DNA of 64,000 nucleotides from contig NZ_LOCQ01000047.1 in the NCBI RefSeq assembly GCF_001677885.1, positions 62,001-126,000 of the forward strand. Reading direction: 5' to 3'. The notes below the pieces were generated by a model that was not told the origin of the DNA, searched no databases, and saw nothing but the letters and a program-made list of their open reading frames with translations. Positions 28,234 to 37,260 of this stretch are shown here, in pieces (within the stretch, counting starts at the first letter, position 1; every line of letters begins with the position of its first letter). The position numbers and the translations under genes were made by a program. The stretch comes from Janthinobacterium psychrotolerans. Its GTDB lineage: Bacteria; Pseudomonadota; Gammaproteobacteria; Burkholderiales; Burkholderiaceae_D.

Positions 28234-29604
28234 TTATACGTGCAGTAACAAGTGTTCGCGTTCCCAAGGGCTGATGACGGTCATGAATTCCTGGTGTTCC
28301 AGGTCCTTGATGGCCGCATACACGTCGATGAAGCGCTCGCCGAGCACCGTGCGCAGTTTGTCTTCGGCGCGCAGCAGCTGCAGCGCCTCGGGCAGGCCTT
28401 GCGGCAGCTCGAACTTCATGTCGTAGGCGCTGCCGACCATCATCGGCGTCGCTTCGAGCTGCTCCGTCATGCCCAGGTAGCCGCAGGCCAGGGTGACGGC
28501 CAGCGCCAGGTAGGGGTTGGCGTCGGCGCCGATAATGCGGTTTTCCACGCGGCGGTCCTGCACCCCCGACTCGGGCACGCGAAAGCCCACGGTGCGGTTG
28601 TCGAGGCCCCATTGGATGTTGATCGGGGCGGCCGTATGGCGCACGATGCGGCGGTAGGAATTGACGTACGGCGCGACGATCGCCATCGCCGACGGCATAT
28701 AGCGCTGCAGCCCGGCGATGTAGTGCTTGAAGATCGGCGCGGCCGAACCGTCTTCGTTGCTGAAGATGTTCAGGCCGGTTTTCGCATCGACCACGCTCTG
28801 GTGCACATGCATGGCCGAACCGGGTTCGCCGGCCATCGGCTTGGCCATGAAGGTGGCGTACATGTCGTGCTTGAGCGCCGCTTCGCGCAAGGTGCGCTTG
28901 AAGAAGAACACCTTGTCGGCCAGGCCCAGCGGGTCGCCATGCAGGAAGTTGATTTCCATCTGGCCGGCGCCGATCTCGTGGATCAAGGTATCGACGTCGA
29001 GATTCATCAGTTCGCAGTAGTCGTAGATATCCTCGAACAGCGGATCGAATTCGTTGACGGCGTCGATGCTGTAGACCTGGCGGCTGGTCTCGGCGCGGCC
29101 ACTGCGCCCGATCGGCGGTTTCAAGGGCAGGTCGGGATCGGTGTTTTTCGCCGTCAGGTAGAACTCGAGTTCCGGCGCGACCACCGGCTTCCAGCCCTTG
29201 TCGGCATACAGTTTCAATACGCGGCGCAGCACCGAGCGCGGCGCGAAATCGACCAGCGCGCCATCGGCAAAATAGCAGTCGTGGATCACCTGCGCGGTCG
29301 GGTCGGTGGCCCACGGCACCATGGTGATGGTGGTCGGATCGGCCTTTAGAATCATGTCGCGGTCGGTGCTGGAGATGGCGCGGTCATAGCCGCCGTCGTC
29401 GACCGGGTAATTGCCCGTCACCGTCATGCCCAGTACCGCTTCCGGAATGCGCATGCCGCGCTCCTGGGTGAATTTTCCGCGCGGCAGGATCTTGCCGCGC
29501 GCGACACCGGTCAGGTCGGGTACCAGGCATTCGATTTCCGTGACCCGCTTCTCGTTGAGCCACAGGTCCATGTCGGTATAAGTGAAGTTCTCGCGTATCG
29601 CCAT
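28234..29604 (-). CDS. puuA: Gamma-glutamylpolyamine synthetase (glutamine synthetase family)
   Basis: The 456-residue GlnA-type enzyme ligates glutamate to putrescine with ATP. It has VAPELEFYLT, HEIGAGQMEINFLHGDPLGLADKVF (catalytic Glu/His of the GS fold), AMHVHQSV, NSYRRIVRHTAAPINIQWGLDNRTVGFRVP and VENRIIGADANPYLALA. It lacks the adenylylation-site context of true glutamine synthetase and its neighbours are polyamine genes, so PuuA/SpuB is the best call. A GAGAGGA ribosome-binding site precedes it. Confidence 0.9.
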   Translation of the reverse strand: MAIRENFTYTDMDLWLNEKRVTEIECLVPDLTGVARGKILPRGKFTQERGMRIPEAVLGMTVTGNYPVDDGGYDRAISSTDRDMILKADPTTITMVPWATDPTAQVIHDCYFADGALVDFAPRSVLRRVLKLYADKGWKPVVAPELEFYLTAKNTDPDLPLKPPIGRSGRAETSRQVYSIDAVNEFDPLFEDIYDYCELMNLDVDTLIHEIGAGQMEINFLHGDPLGLADKVFFFKRTLREAALKHDMYATFMAKPMAGEPGSAMHVHQSVVDAKTGLNIFSNEDGSAAPIFKHYIAGLQRYMPSAMAIVAPYVNSYRRIVRHTAAPINIQWGLDNRTVGFRVPESGVQDRRVENRIIGADANPYLALAVTLACGYLGMTEQLEATPMMVGSAYDMKFELPQGLPEALQLLRAEDKLRTVLGERFIDVYAAIKDLEHQEFMTVISPWEREHLLLHV

Positions 29605-29670
29605 CTTGTCCTCTCGCTGGTCTTGATCAAGCGCCGCCCATCACCGCTGCGGCGCGCTAGTTACTGAAGG

Positions 29671-30438
29671 TCATTCTGTGTATCCATGATGCGTGTGCTG
29701 GTATTCGCGGCAGGCCTGGCCGAAGGCCTCGAACAGCCGCATCGACTGCGGGTTGTCTTCCACCTGCCATTCCGGGTGCCACTGCACGCCCAGCGCAAAG
29801 CCGGGCATGGCCGCCACCGTATACGCCTCCACCAGGCCGTCGTCGGCCAGCGCTTCAACCAGCAGGCCGTCGGCCAGGCGGGCGATGCCCTGGCCGTGCA
29901 GGGAATTGACCATCATCTCGCTCTCGCCACCCAATATGCGCGACAGCAGCGCGCCCGGTGTCAGGCGGATGCGGTGCGCCGGGCCGTACTGGCGCGCCAA
30001 TGGATCGTTGATGTTTTCACGGTGGTCCAGCATGCCGGGCACCGCATGCACGGCCTGGTGCAGGCTGCCGCCAAGCGCCACATTGACTTCCTGGCAGCCG
30101 CGGCATATCGCAAAGAGCGGTAGCTGGCGCGCCAGCGCGGCGCGGATCAAGGGCAAGGTGGTGGCGTCGCGCGCCGTATCCTGCGGCAGTTCGGGGAAGG
30201 CAATCTCCTGCCCATACAGGCGCGCATCGACATTCGAGGCCGAGCCGGTCAGCAGCACGCCATCGGCGATGCGCAGCGCCGCCTCCAGGTCGGCGTCCTG
30301 GCCCAGGGCCGGCAACAGCAGCGGCATGCAGCCGGCCGCCGCAACCACGGCGTGCAGGTATTTATCCTGCGCCGTGTGGTAGGCGTGGCTGCCAAGCTGG
30401 CGGTGGCAGGCCGGAACGAGGACGATGGGACGATACAT
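29671..30438 (-). CDS. puuD: Gamma-glutamyl-GABA hydrolase (class I glutamine amidotransferase)
   Basis: The 255-residue hydrolase releases GABA from gamma-glutamyl-GABA. The nucleophile is Cys112 (FAICRGCQEVNVALGG), and the histidine/glutamate pair is in GVQWHPEWQ. LLTGSASNVDARLYG and VNSLHGQGI are typical of PuuD/SpuA. The start MYRPIVLVPACHRQLG at 30438 is supported by family similarity. It is the first gene of the locus. Confidence 0.92.
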   Translation of the reverse strand: MYRPIVLVPACHRQLGSHAYHTAQDKYLHAVVAAAGCMPLLLPALGQDADLEAALRIADGVLLTGSASNVDARLYGQEIAFPELPQDTARDATTLPLIRAALARQLPLFAICRGCQEVNVALGGSLHQAVHAVPGMLDHRENINDPLARQYGPAHRIRLTPGALLSRILGGESEMMVNSLHGQGIARLADGLLVEALADDGLVEAYTVAAMPGFALGVQWHPEWQVEDNPQSMRLFEAFGQACREYQHTHHGYTE

Positions 30439-30594
30439 GGCTGGCTCTCGGTAGCGTGACAGCCCTACTCTACAGGATGGAGTTGCCAAACTGCCACACT
30501 AATGGTTATTGCATGAAGACGAACAACAGCGTGATCAAATTGGCGGCAACGGCTACACTGCGACCCTCGTTATTGCTCCAAGTGAATTGATCAA

Positions 30595-30621
30595 ATGCCT
30601 GTCCTGGTAAGTCTGCCATGA
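30595..30621 (+). other. Eight-codon mini-ORF overlapping the MFS start
   Basis: ATG CCT GTC CTG GTA AGT CTG CCA TGA ends in a TGA that overlaps the MFS ATG (ATGA). It could couple translation. No other evidence. Confidence 0.3.
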
Positions 30622-31766
30622 AAAGCATGGCCTGGCGTGACTTTTTCGCCCTGGTGGTGAGCATCGGCGTGGTCGGCCTGGGCCTGGGCGCGACCATGCC
30701 GCTGACCGCCCTCACGCTGGACGGGCGCGGCGTGGGCACCGACGTGATCGGCATGATCACGGCCGTCAGCGCGCTGGGCATCCTGGCCGCCTCGCCCTTC
30801 GTCTCGCGGGCGGTAGGCCGCTACGGCGCGCGCGCCACCATGCTGGGCGCCGTCTGGGCCGCGTCGCTGGCCACCATCGCCATGCAGTGTACCGACAGCC
30901 TGCTGGCCTGGAGCGTGCTGCGCTTTGTGTTCGGCGGCGCCATGGGCGTGCTGTTTACCATCGGCGAAGCCTGGGTCAACCGCCTCGCACCTGCCGATTC
31001 GCGCGGCAAGGTGGTGGCCATGTACACCACCAGCTTCACGTTTTTCCAGCTGATCGGCCCGGCCCTGGTGGCTGCCTTCAACCACAAGATTGCCTGGAGC
31101 TTTGCCGCCTGCGGCCTGTTGTTTTTGCTGGCCCTGCCCGGGCTGATGCTGATCTCGAACAGCGGTCCGGAACAAGACGCCGAGGAAGCTAACGCGCCCG
31201 GCGTGAAATGGACCTTGATCCTGCCGCGCATGCCGATGATCGTGCTGGGCGCTGCTTTCTTTGCCCTGTTCGACACGCTGGCGTTAAGCCTGCTGCCGCT
31301 GTATGCCATGCGCCATGGCATCAGCACCGAACTGGCGCTGCTGTCGGCCACGGTGGTGCTGGTAGGCGACACGGGCTTGCAGTTTGCGCTGGGCTGGATG
31401 GCCGACCGCTATGGCCGCGCCAGGGTGCATGCCGGCTGCGGCGTGGCCGTCTGCCTGCTGCTGCCGCTGCTGCCCTTCGCGGTGCATACCCCGTGGCTGT
31501 GGTGGACGGTATTGCTGCTGGGTGCGGCCGCCGGCGGCATCTACATGCTGGCGCTGGTGGCCTGCGGCGAGCGCTTTACGGGGCTGCCACTGACCAGCGC
31601 CAGCGCCATCGTTAACGCCACCTGGGGCGTGACCAGCGGCGGCGGCCCGCTGCTGACGGGCGTGCTGATGCAGTCGGTGGGCGTAAATGCCCTGCCGGTC
31701 GTGATGTGGGTTTGCGCCGCCGTATTTGTCGGCAGCGCCGTGTGGGAAAAACGCAGGGGAATTTAA
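30618..31766 (+). CDS. MFS transporter (drug/metabolite exporter type)
   Basis: The 382-residue protein has about 12 transmembrane helices. The loop 2-3 signature reads LAASPFVSRAVGRYGARATMLGAVW and the helix-4/5 region LRFVFGGAMGVLFTIGEAWVNRLAPADSRGKVVAMYTTSF resembles the YfkF/YcaD-like MFS group. Substrate is unknown. It diverges from puuD. A REP-like double hairpin starts just after its stop. Confidence 0.85.
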   Translation: MKSMAWRDFFALVVSIGVVGLGLGATMPLTALTLDGRGVGTDVIGMITAVSALGILAASPFVSRAVGRYGARATMLGAVWAASLATIAMQCTDSLLAWSVLRFVFGGAMGVLFTIGEAWVNRLAPADSRGKVVAMYTTSFTFFQLIGPALVAAFNHKIAWSFAACGLLFLLALPGLMLISNSGPEQDAEEANAPGVKWTLILPRMPMIVLGAAFFALFDTLALSLLPLYAMRHGISTELALLSATVVLVGDTGLQFALGWMADRYGRARVHAGCGVAVCLLLPLLPFAVHTPWLWWTVLLLGAAAGGIYMLALVACGERFTGLPLTSASAIVNATWGVTSGGGPLLTGVLMQSVGVNALPVVMWVCAAVFVGSAVWEKRRGI

Positions 31767-31770
31767 ACAC

Positions 31771-31868
31771 GTAGGTCGGATTAGCGGCTTCGCCGCGTAA
31801 TCCGACACCACCACCGGCCCAAGCCAACAATGTTGTCGGGTTACGCGCTTGCGCGCTAACCCGACCTA
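31771..31868. repeat. REP-like double palindrome (BIME-like) between MFS and anti-sigma genes
   Basis: Two hairpins are joined by a 28-bp linker. The first, GTCGGATTA-GCGGC-TTC-GCCGC-G-TAATCCGAC, occupies 31775-31806; the second, GTCGGGTTA-CGCGC-TT-GCGCG-C-TAACCCGAC, occupies 31835-31865. Outer ends read GTAGGTCGG and CCGACCTAC. The linker contains CCAACAATGTTGTCGG, the same motif as in the recA-recX units. The last CTA of the element is the stop codon (TAG, minus strand) of the anti-sigma gene. Confidence 0.9.
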
Positions 31869-32495
31869 CGGTTCCAGCTTCTGTTGCAGCTGTTTTTCCA
31901 CCGGATAGTCGGGATATGCCTGTTTGAAGGCCGCCCACTCCTGCTGCGCGGCCGGCTTCTGGCCCGCTTTCAGCAGGCCGTCGATCTTGACCAGCCAGAC
32001 GGACGCGTCGAGTTTCGGCGGCGCCGGCATCGGCTCGGCAGCTGAAGGCGCCGGTGGTGGTGGCAGCGTCATCGCGCGGCGCACCGATGGTGCCGGACGC
32101 ACCGTGCCCGAAGGTTCGGCTTTTGATTCCATCTGGTCGGCCGATGGCGCGACCGACGTCGCCACGGGCGGATCGAGCGGTTCGCCGACCACCGGGTATG
32201 TGGCCTGCTTGTGGCCGAAGAAGTCACCACCGACCAGATTAAACGTCAGCAGCACGGCGGCGGCCAGGCCCAGCGGAAGGCGCCAGCGCGTCAGGTAGTC
32301 GGTGGTTTTTTTTGCCGGCAGCGTGCGTACCACGCCATCACCGCTGTCGTTCGCGGCCAGCGGTTTGGCCACGGGCGTCACCAATGCCTGTTCGGCATCC
32401 GCCAGGATGGCCGCATCGAGTTCGGCGGACGGCGACGGCTGCGGCAAGGCTGCCAGCAGCGCGGTCAATTCTTCGTCTTGATGGTCGGGATTCAT
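31866..32495 (-). CDS. Anti-sigma factor-like membrane protein
   Basis: The 209-residue protein has a cytoplasmic N-terminus with a DEELTALLAALPQPSPSAELD block, a single transmembrane helix at about residues 74-92 (LPLGLAAAVLLTFNLVGG), a proline-rich periplasmic linker and a C-terminal LDASVWLVKIDGLLKAGQKPAAQQEWAAF helical domain. It overlaps the sigma gene by 4 bp (ATGA), the usual anti-sigma arrangement. A zinc-binding (ZAS) motif was not found. It ends in the REP-like element. Confidence 0.75.
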   Translation of the reverse strand: MNPDHQDEELTALLAALPQPSPSAELDAAILADAEQALVTPVAKPLAANDSGDGVVRTLPAKKTTDYLTRWRLPLGLAAAVLLTFNLVGGDFFGHKQATYPVVGEPLDPPVATSVAPSADQMESKAEPSGTVRPAPSVRRAMTLPPPPAPSAAEPMPAPPKLDASVWLVKIDGLLKAGQKPAAQQEWAAFKQAYPDYPVEKQLQQKLEP

Positions 32496-33064
32496 GCTCG
32501 TACTCCTTTGCCGCTGGCCGCGTCTAGCTGCGCGCGCAATTTCTGCATCGCGTAGCGCAGCCGGCTTTTCACGGTTTCCGCTTCGGTCCCCGTCACCACG
32601 GCAATCTCGGCAATGCTCATGGCGCTGAACTGCTGCAGCACCAGCGCTTCCTTCTGTTCCGCCGGCAGCAGCGCGATGGCCGCGTGCAGCAGCGCGTGCT
32701 GCTGCTTCTGTTCGAACGACTGCTGCGGCGAGGCGTCGTCGCCGGGTGCTTCGGCCGCCACTTCAGGACCCAGCCACAGCGCTTCTTTCTGGCGCAGGAT
32801 GTCGATCAGCCGGTTGCGCGCCAGTTGGTACAGCCAGGTGCGAAACGCCGCCTGCGGCTGGTAGCTGGCGCGCGCCGCATGCAGGCCGGCCCAGGCATCC
32901 TGCACGATCTCGTCGACCCAGGCGCGGCGCGGCGAGCGCCAGGCCACGAAACGGTACAGGCCCTCGCGATGGCGCCGGTACAGTTCGCGAAATGCCGGCA
33001 GGTCGCCGCCGCCATAGCGCAGCATCAGCTCTTCATCGGTGTCGTTCGGTAAGGTGTCGGCCAT
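32492..33064 (-). CDS. ECF-family RNA polymerase sigma factor
   Basis: The 190-residue protein has sigma-2 (AFRELYRRHREGLYRFVAWRSPRRAWVDEIVQDAWAGLHAARASYQPQAAFRTWLYQLARNRLIDILRQ) and sigma-4 (IALLPAEQKEALVLQQFSAMSIAEIAVVTGTEAETVKSRLRYAMQKL) regions separated by a Glu/Ala-rich linker. The start MADTLPNDTDEELM at 33064 is preferred because the frame upstream of it reads through the beta-propeller gene. It is followed, with 4-bp overlap, by its putative anti-sigma factor. Target promoters are unknown. Confidence 0.9.
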   Translation of the reverse strand: MADTLPNDTDEELMLRYGGGDLPAFRELYRRHREGLYRFVAWRSPRRAWVDEIVQDAWAGLHAARASYQPQAAFRTWLYQLARNRLIDILRQKEALWLGPEVAAEAPGDDASPQQSFEQKQQHALLHAAIALLPAEQKEALVLQQFSAMSIAEIAVVTGTEAETVKSRLRYAMQKLRAQLDAASGKGVRA

Positions 33065-33110
33065 GCGGACCAGTGTAGCCGAAGCCGGCGGCGGCCACAA
33101 TCGCCGCACG

Positions 33111-34979
33111 TCATCGTGCCCTGAGCGGCGCATAGCTGATGCGGCGCGTCTCGCGGATCTTGCCATCGGCCACCTCCCCTTCCACCAGTTCGTAGCCGAG
33201 CAAGGCGAACACCCGGCCCTGCAGGAACAGCGGGCGCGCATTGCCATACCAGTCGACGCACGAGGCGCGGCAGCCGTCGTCCGGCGGCGCACCGGGTTTG
33301 GCCGCCAGCGCGCCGAGCTCCGTCAGGGCCAGCGCCTTATTGCGCAGATAGAGCACCGAGGCCGATTCCGTGTGCGGGCCGGCGCGCTCGGTGGCGCCCA
33401 GGATCGGCAGGCCGATCACGCCGTCGCTGCCGGTGTCCGGCTTGTAGAAAAAGCCGTGGCTGCGCGTTTCGCCCTGGGCTGCGTTGGCACGCACATAGCT
33501 GCCGGCAACCATCGCCTGGCTGCCCAGGCCGATGCTGGTGAAATGCAGGTCCTGTCCTTTGGCGCCGACCGCCACCGCGTCATTGCCCAGTGCTTCGATG
33601 CGCTCGACGCCATGCGGCAGGGCCAAGGCCTGCGGCGCGTCCTTGCCGGCCCAGCGCAGCGCATGCAAAGGCTGCAAAGGCCAGTTCGGATCGACCTGGC
33701 GCCGCGCGGAATTGCCTGGCTGGCCATACAAAAGATACGGCCCCACATAGCGGTTCTGCAGGCCGTAGTCGCCATTGCCTGGCAAGGCCCGGTAGCTGGC
33801 GGCCGGCGCGCTGTCGCGGCCATCGGAAAAGCTGTTCAGCCGCACGCGCAGCAGCGCCAGCTCGCCGCGGCCTTTTTCGCTGTCCCACATGGCGTCGCCG
33901 CGCCCTTGCGAGCGCAGCAAGACGTTCAGATGGCCGTCGGCGCTTTCCAGGAACGAGAACTGGTCGACCGGCGCGCCGGCCGTTTTCAGGGCGCTGGGCG
34001 CCGTGCCGTCGAGCGGTAGCCGGAACACGCTCGACCCGCCGCCACGGCGCGTGGTCCACACATACACCGACTCGCCCGAGACATAGAACACGCGGCCAGG
34101 AGGGCCCATCACGGCGCTCGCTTCGCAGCGCAGCTCGCGGCTGGCCAGGTCGCAGCTGGTGACCGTATGCAGGGCGATGGCCGCGCCAGGCTCCGGTTCT
34201 TCATCGGTGCGGAAAATGCGCGTGGCCGGCGCGATGCGCTGGAAGTCCTGCGGCACGGCGTCGCTGCGCCAGCGGCGCAGCGCGGGAAAACCGCCGAACG
34301 GGTCGCCGCGGCGCACATTGAGCGACAGCGGCGAGTAGAACACCAGTTTCGTGCCGACCAAGCGGCTGGCGTAATTGCGCGCCGAATAGTAGTCATTCGA
34401 GCGCAGGTGATAAGTGGCGCGGTAGGCCAGGCTGCCAGCGGCATCGATGTCGAACAGGCCCACCTCGGTGCCGCCACGGCTGTAGCTGTAGCCGATCACC
34501 GCCACCGTATCGCCCGAGACCAGCAGTTCGTCGTACCAGCTGCCCGACGGATCGCTGCCCGGCGCAAACGCATCGAGCGAGGCCACCGGGCGCAAGGCCT
34601 GCTGGCCCACATCGACCGTAAACAGCTTGCCACGCCGCAGCACCACCAGGTGCTTGCCATGCACCTTGACGATGCCGCCTTCGTCGACGCCGGCCGTCTG
34701 GGTATTGGTGACCGATTGGGCCACCGCTCCCGCCACTTCGGCCGATTTGGAGGCCGATGACGCCATCGGCGCCGGCATGGGTGCGGCCTTCATCTGCAGC
34801 TCGGCGCGCCGGGCAAGCGCCGCCTGCCGGACAGCCAGCTGGTCCAGATAAGCACGCAAGGCCGGTTCGCTGGCAAACGCCGTCAGGGTCTTGCGCGGCG
34901 CCGTATCGACGGCGGCGGCATGGGCGGTGGACGACAGCAGCAGCGACAGCAGCAAGGTCGTTTTCAGGGCGGTGGGCAT
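33111..34979 (-). CDS. Exported beta-propeller domain protein
   Basis: The 622-residue protein has a signal peptide (MPTALKTTLLLSLLLSSTAHAAA) and a beta-propeller body with the Beta_propel-type GIVKVHGKHLVVLRRGKLFTVDV, VSGDTVAVIGYSYSRGGTEVGLFDI and GYAMVAGSYVRAN-like blade repeats, plus ALRAYLDQLAV near the mature N-terminus. A GGAGA ribosome-binding site supports the ATG at 34979. It lies 46 bp upstream of the sigma gene in the same direction and so probably forms a three-gene unit. No enzymatic residues were recognised. Confidence 0.75.
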   Translation of the reverse strand: MPTALKTTLLLSLLLSSTAHAAAVDTAPRKTLTAFASEPALRAYLDQLAVRQAALARRAELQMKAAPMPAPMASSASKSAEVAGAVAQSVTNTQTAGVDEGGIVKVHGKHLVVLRRGKLFTVDVGQQALRPVASLDAFAPGSDPSGSWYDELLVSGDTVAVIGYSYSRGGTEVGLFDIDAAGSLAYRATYHLRSNDYYSARNYASRLVGTKLVFYSPLSLNVRRGDPFGGFPALRRWRSDAVPQDFQRIAPATRIFRTDEEPEPGAAIALHTVTSCDLASRELRCEASAVMGPPGRVFYVSGESVYVWTTRRGGGSSVFRLPLDGTAPSALKTAGAPVDQFSFLESADGHLNVLLRSQGRGDAMWDSEKGRGELALLRVRLNSFSDGRDSAPAASYRALPGNGDYGLQNRYVGPYLLYGQPGNSARRQVDPNWPLQPLHALRWAGKDAPQALALPHGVERIEALGNDAVAVGAKGQDLHFTSIGLGSQAMVAGSYVRANAAQGETRSHGFFYKPDTGSDGVIGLPILGATERAGPHTESASVLYLRNKALALTELGALAAKPGAPPDDGCRASCVDWYGNARPLFLQGRVFALLGYELVEGEVADGKIRETRRISYAPLRAR

Positions 34980-35165
34980 CGCGGTTTCTCCGGTGGTCAC
35001 GTGGGTGTTGATCATGAAACGCGGCGGCAAGCAAAACGGGGTCAAAGCCAAGCAAAAAAATTTCCGGCGTGAGCCAGCTCACACCGGGCGCATGGGCGCC
35101 CAATCGTGCGCCTGTCAAAAAGGGCTACCATGAAAGACCCAGTCACCACTTGCCGAAAGAACGCC

Positions 35166-36632
35166 ATGCCGACCACCACGCTGACCTTGAACGATCCCGC
35201 GCTGCTGCGCCAGCAATGCTATATCAACGGCCAATGGCGCGATGCCGGCAGCGGCAAGACGACCGATGTCAGCAACCCCGCCACCGGCGCGGTGATCGGC
35301 AATGTACCGACCATGGGCAAGCAGGAAACCGCGCAGGCCATCACTGCCGCGAACGAGGCCTGGCCGGCCTGGCGCAAGAAAAGCGCGGCCGAACGGGCCG
35401 GCTATCTGCGCCGCTGGAATGACCTGATGCTCGAACACGCCGACGACCTGGCGCTCCTGATGACGGCCGAACAGGGCAAACCGCTGGCCGAATCGAAAGG
35501 CGAGGTGAAATACGCGGCCTCCTTCATCGAATGGTTTGCCGAGGAAGGCAAGCGCGTCTCGGGCGACACCATCGCTTCGCCGTGGCCGGACCGCCGCATC
35601 GTGGTGACGAAAGAGCCGATCGGCGTGTGCGCCGCCATCACGCCGTGGAATTTTCCGGCCGCGATGATCACCCGCAAGGTGGGCCCGGCGCTGGCGGCCG
35701 GCTGCCCCATCATCGTCAAGCCGGCCGGCCTCACACCATTTTCCGCGCTGGCGCTGGCCGTGCTGGCTGAACGGGCCGGCATTCCGCCCGGCGTATTCAA
35801 TGTGATCACCGGCTCGTCGCAGGAGATCGGCGACGAGCTGACGGCCAACCCGCTGGTGCGCAAACTCAGTTTTACCGGCTCGACCGAAGTGGGCCGCAAG
35901 CTGATGGCGCAGTGCGCGCCGACCATCAAGAAGCTGTCACTGGAACTGGGCGGCAACGCGCCCTTCATCGTGTTCGACGATGCCGACCTCGATGCGGCGG
36001 TGGAAGGCGCGATCGCCTCGAAATACCGCAACGCCGGCCAGACCTGCGTATGCGCCAACCGCCTGTATGTGCAGGACGGCGTGTATGACGCGTTTGCCGA
36101 AAAGCTGGTGGCGGCGGTGGAAAAACTCAAGGTCGGCAATGGCGTCGACGACGGCGTCACGCAAGGGCCGCTGATCGAAGAAAAAGCCGTCAAAAAAGTC
36201 GAACAGCACGTGGCCGACGCGCTGGCCAAGGGCGGCCGCTTGCTCACCGGCGGCCAGCGCCATGCGCTGGGCCACAGCTTCTTCCAGCCCACCGTGATCG
36301 CCGAGGTGACGGGCGACATGCTGGTGGCGAAAGAGGAAACCTTCGGCCCGCTGGCGCCCCTGTTCCGCTTCCAGACCGACGACGAAGTGGTGGCCATGGC
36401 CAACGACACCGAATTCGGCCTGGCCGCCTATTTCTATTCGCGCGATATCGGCCGCATCTGGAAAGTGGCCGAGGGCCTGGAATCGGGCATGGTGGGCGTG
36501 AACACGGGCCTGATCTCGACCGAAGTGGCGCCGTTCGGCGGCGTCAAGCAGTCAGGCCTGGGCCGCGAAGGCTCGTCGTACGGTATCGATGATTACCTGG
36601 TGATCAAATATATCTGCATGGGCGGGATTTAA
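35166..36632 (+). CDS. gabD: Succinate-semialdehyde dehydrogenase
   Basis: The 488-residue NAD(P)-dependent enzyme oxidises succinate semialdehyde to succinate, the last step of GABA breakdown. Catalytic Cys294 is in NAGQTCVCANRLYV; the general-base Glu is in LSLELGGNAPFIVFDDADLD; the binding block is GVCAAITPWNFPAAMITRKVGPALAAGCP. The start at 35166 (MPTTTLTLNDPALLRQQCYINGQW) aligns best with GabD. Upstream ATGs at 35130 and an alternative at 35106 add non-homologous residues. It ends 4 bp from a convergent gene and completes putrescine catabolism with the 22-30 kb locus. Confidence 0.93.
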   Translation: MPTTTLTLNDPALLRQQCYINGQWRDAGSGKTTDVSNPATGAVIGNVPTMGKQETAQAITAANEAWPAWRKKSAAERAGYLRRWNDLMLEHADDLALLMTAEQGKPLAESKGEVKYAASFIEWFAEEGKRVSGDTIASPWPDRRIVVTKEPIGVCAAITPWNFPAAMITRKVGPALAAGCPIIVKPAGLTPFSALALAVLAERAGIPPGVFNVITGSSQEIGDELTANPLVRKLSFTGSTEVGRKLMAQCAPTIKKLSLELGGNAPFIVFDDADLDAAVEGAIASKYRNAGQTCVCANRLYVQDGVYDAFAEKLVAAVEKLKVGNGVDDGVTQGPLIEEKAVKKVEQHVADALAKGGRLLTGGQRHALGHSFFQPTVIAEVTGDMLVAKEETFGPLAPLFRFQTDDEVVAMANDTEFGLAAYFYSRDIGRIWKVAEGLESGMVGVNTGLISTEVAPFGGVKQSGLGREGSSYGIDDYLVIKYICMGGI

Positions 36633-36636
36633 GTGC

Positions 36637-37260
36637 TTACTCAAAACCCCGTATGCGGTCGCCATTGAAATTGGGCAGCCGCCATGAAAAGCGCAGCGCC
36701 AGGAAGCGCAGCAGCAGGCCGGCCGCGATCGACGCCAGCTGCGCCACCGCGCTGTCGACCTGGAAGTGCAGCAGCGCCACATACAGCACGCCCGTCAACA
36801 CCGCCACGGTGGCATACACTTCGCGCTGCAGCACCAGCGGGATCTGGTTGCATAAAATATCGCGCAGCAGGCCGCCGAACACGCCGGTGATCATGCCGGC
36901 CAGCACCACGATGGCCGGGTGCATGCCGGCCGACATGGCGATGTCGCAGCCGATCACGCAAAAGGCCACCAGTCCCAGGCCGTCGACGATCAAAAATACC
37001 GAACGCAGGTGATGCAGATAGCGCGCCACGAACGCCGTGACGACGGCCGCGCCGCCGGTGAACAGCAGGTATTCGGGATGGGCGATCCAGCCCAGCGGAT
37101 AGTGGCCCAGCAGCACGTCGCGGATGGTGCCGCCACCGAGGGCGGTGACGGTGCCGATCATCACGATGCCGAACAGGTCCATGCCGCGGCGCATGCCCAT
37201 GATGGCGCCGGACATGGCTTCGGCCGTGATGGCCACCAGGTAGATCGTATAGAGCAGCAT
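36637..37260 (-). CDS. TRIC/UPF0126 family inner-membrane channel
   Basis: The 207-residue protein has six to seven helices in two glycine-rich repeats: GTVTALGGGTIRDVLLGHYPLGW and GMITGVFGGLLRDILCNQIPLV, the hallmark of UPF0126 (YadS/YicG) and TRIC channel-like proteins. These are homologues of potassium-permeable trimeric channels; the physiological ion or solute here is unknown. It diverges from the ArgP-like regulator. Confidence 0.92.
   Translation of the reverse strand: MLLYTIYLVAITAEAMSGAIMGMRRGMDLFGIVMIGTVTALGGGTIRDVLLGHYPLGWIAHPEYLLFTGGAAVVTAFVARYLHHLRSVFLIVDGLGLVAFCVIGCDIAMSAGMHPAIVVLAGMITGVFGGLLRDILCNQIPLVLQREVYATVAVLTGVLYVALLHFQVDSAVAQLASIAAGLLLRFLALRFSWRLPNFNGDRIRGFE

Noticed and set aside
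32665-33052. Plus-strand open frames opposite the sigma factor gene
   Set aside because: They are antisense shadows driven by high-GC codon use, with no homology or start signal.
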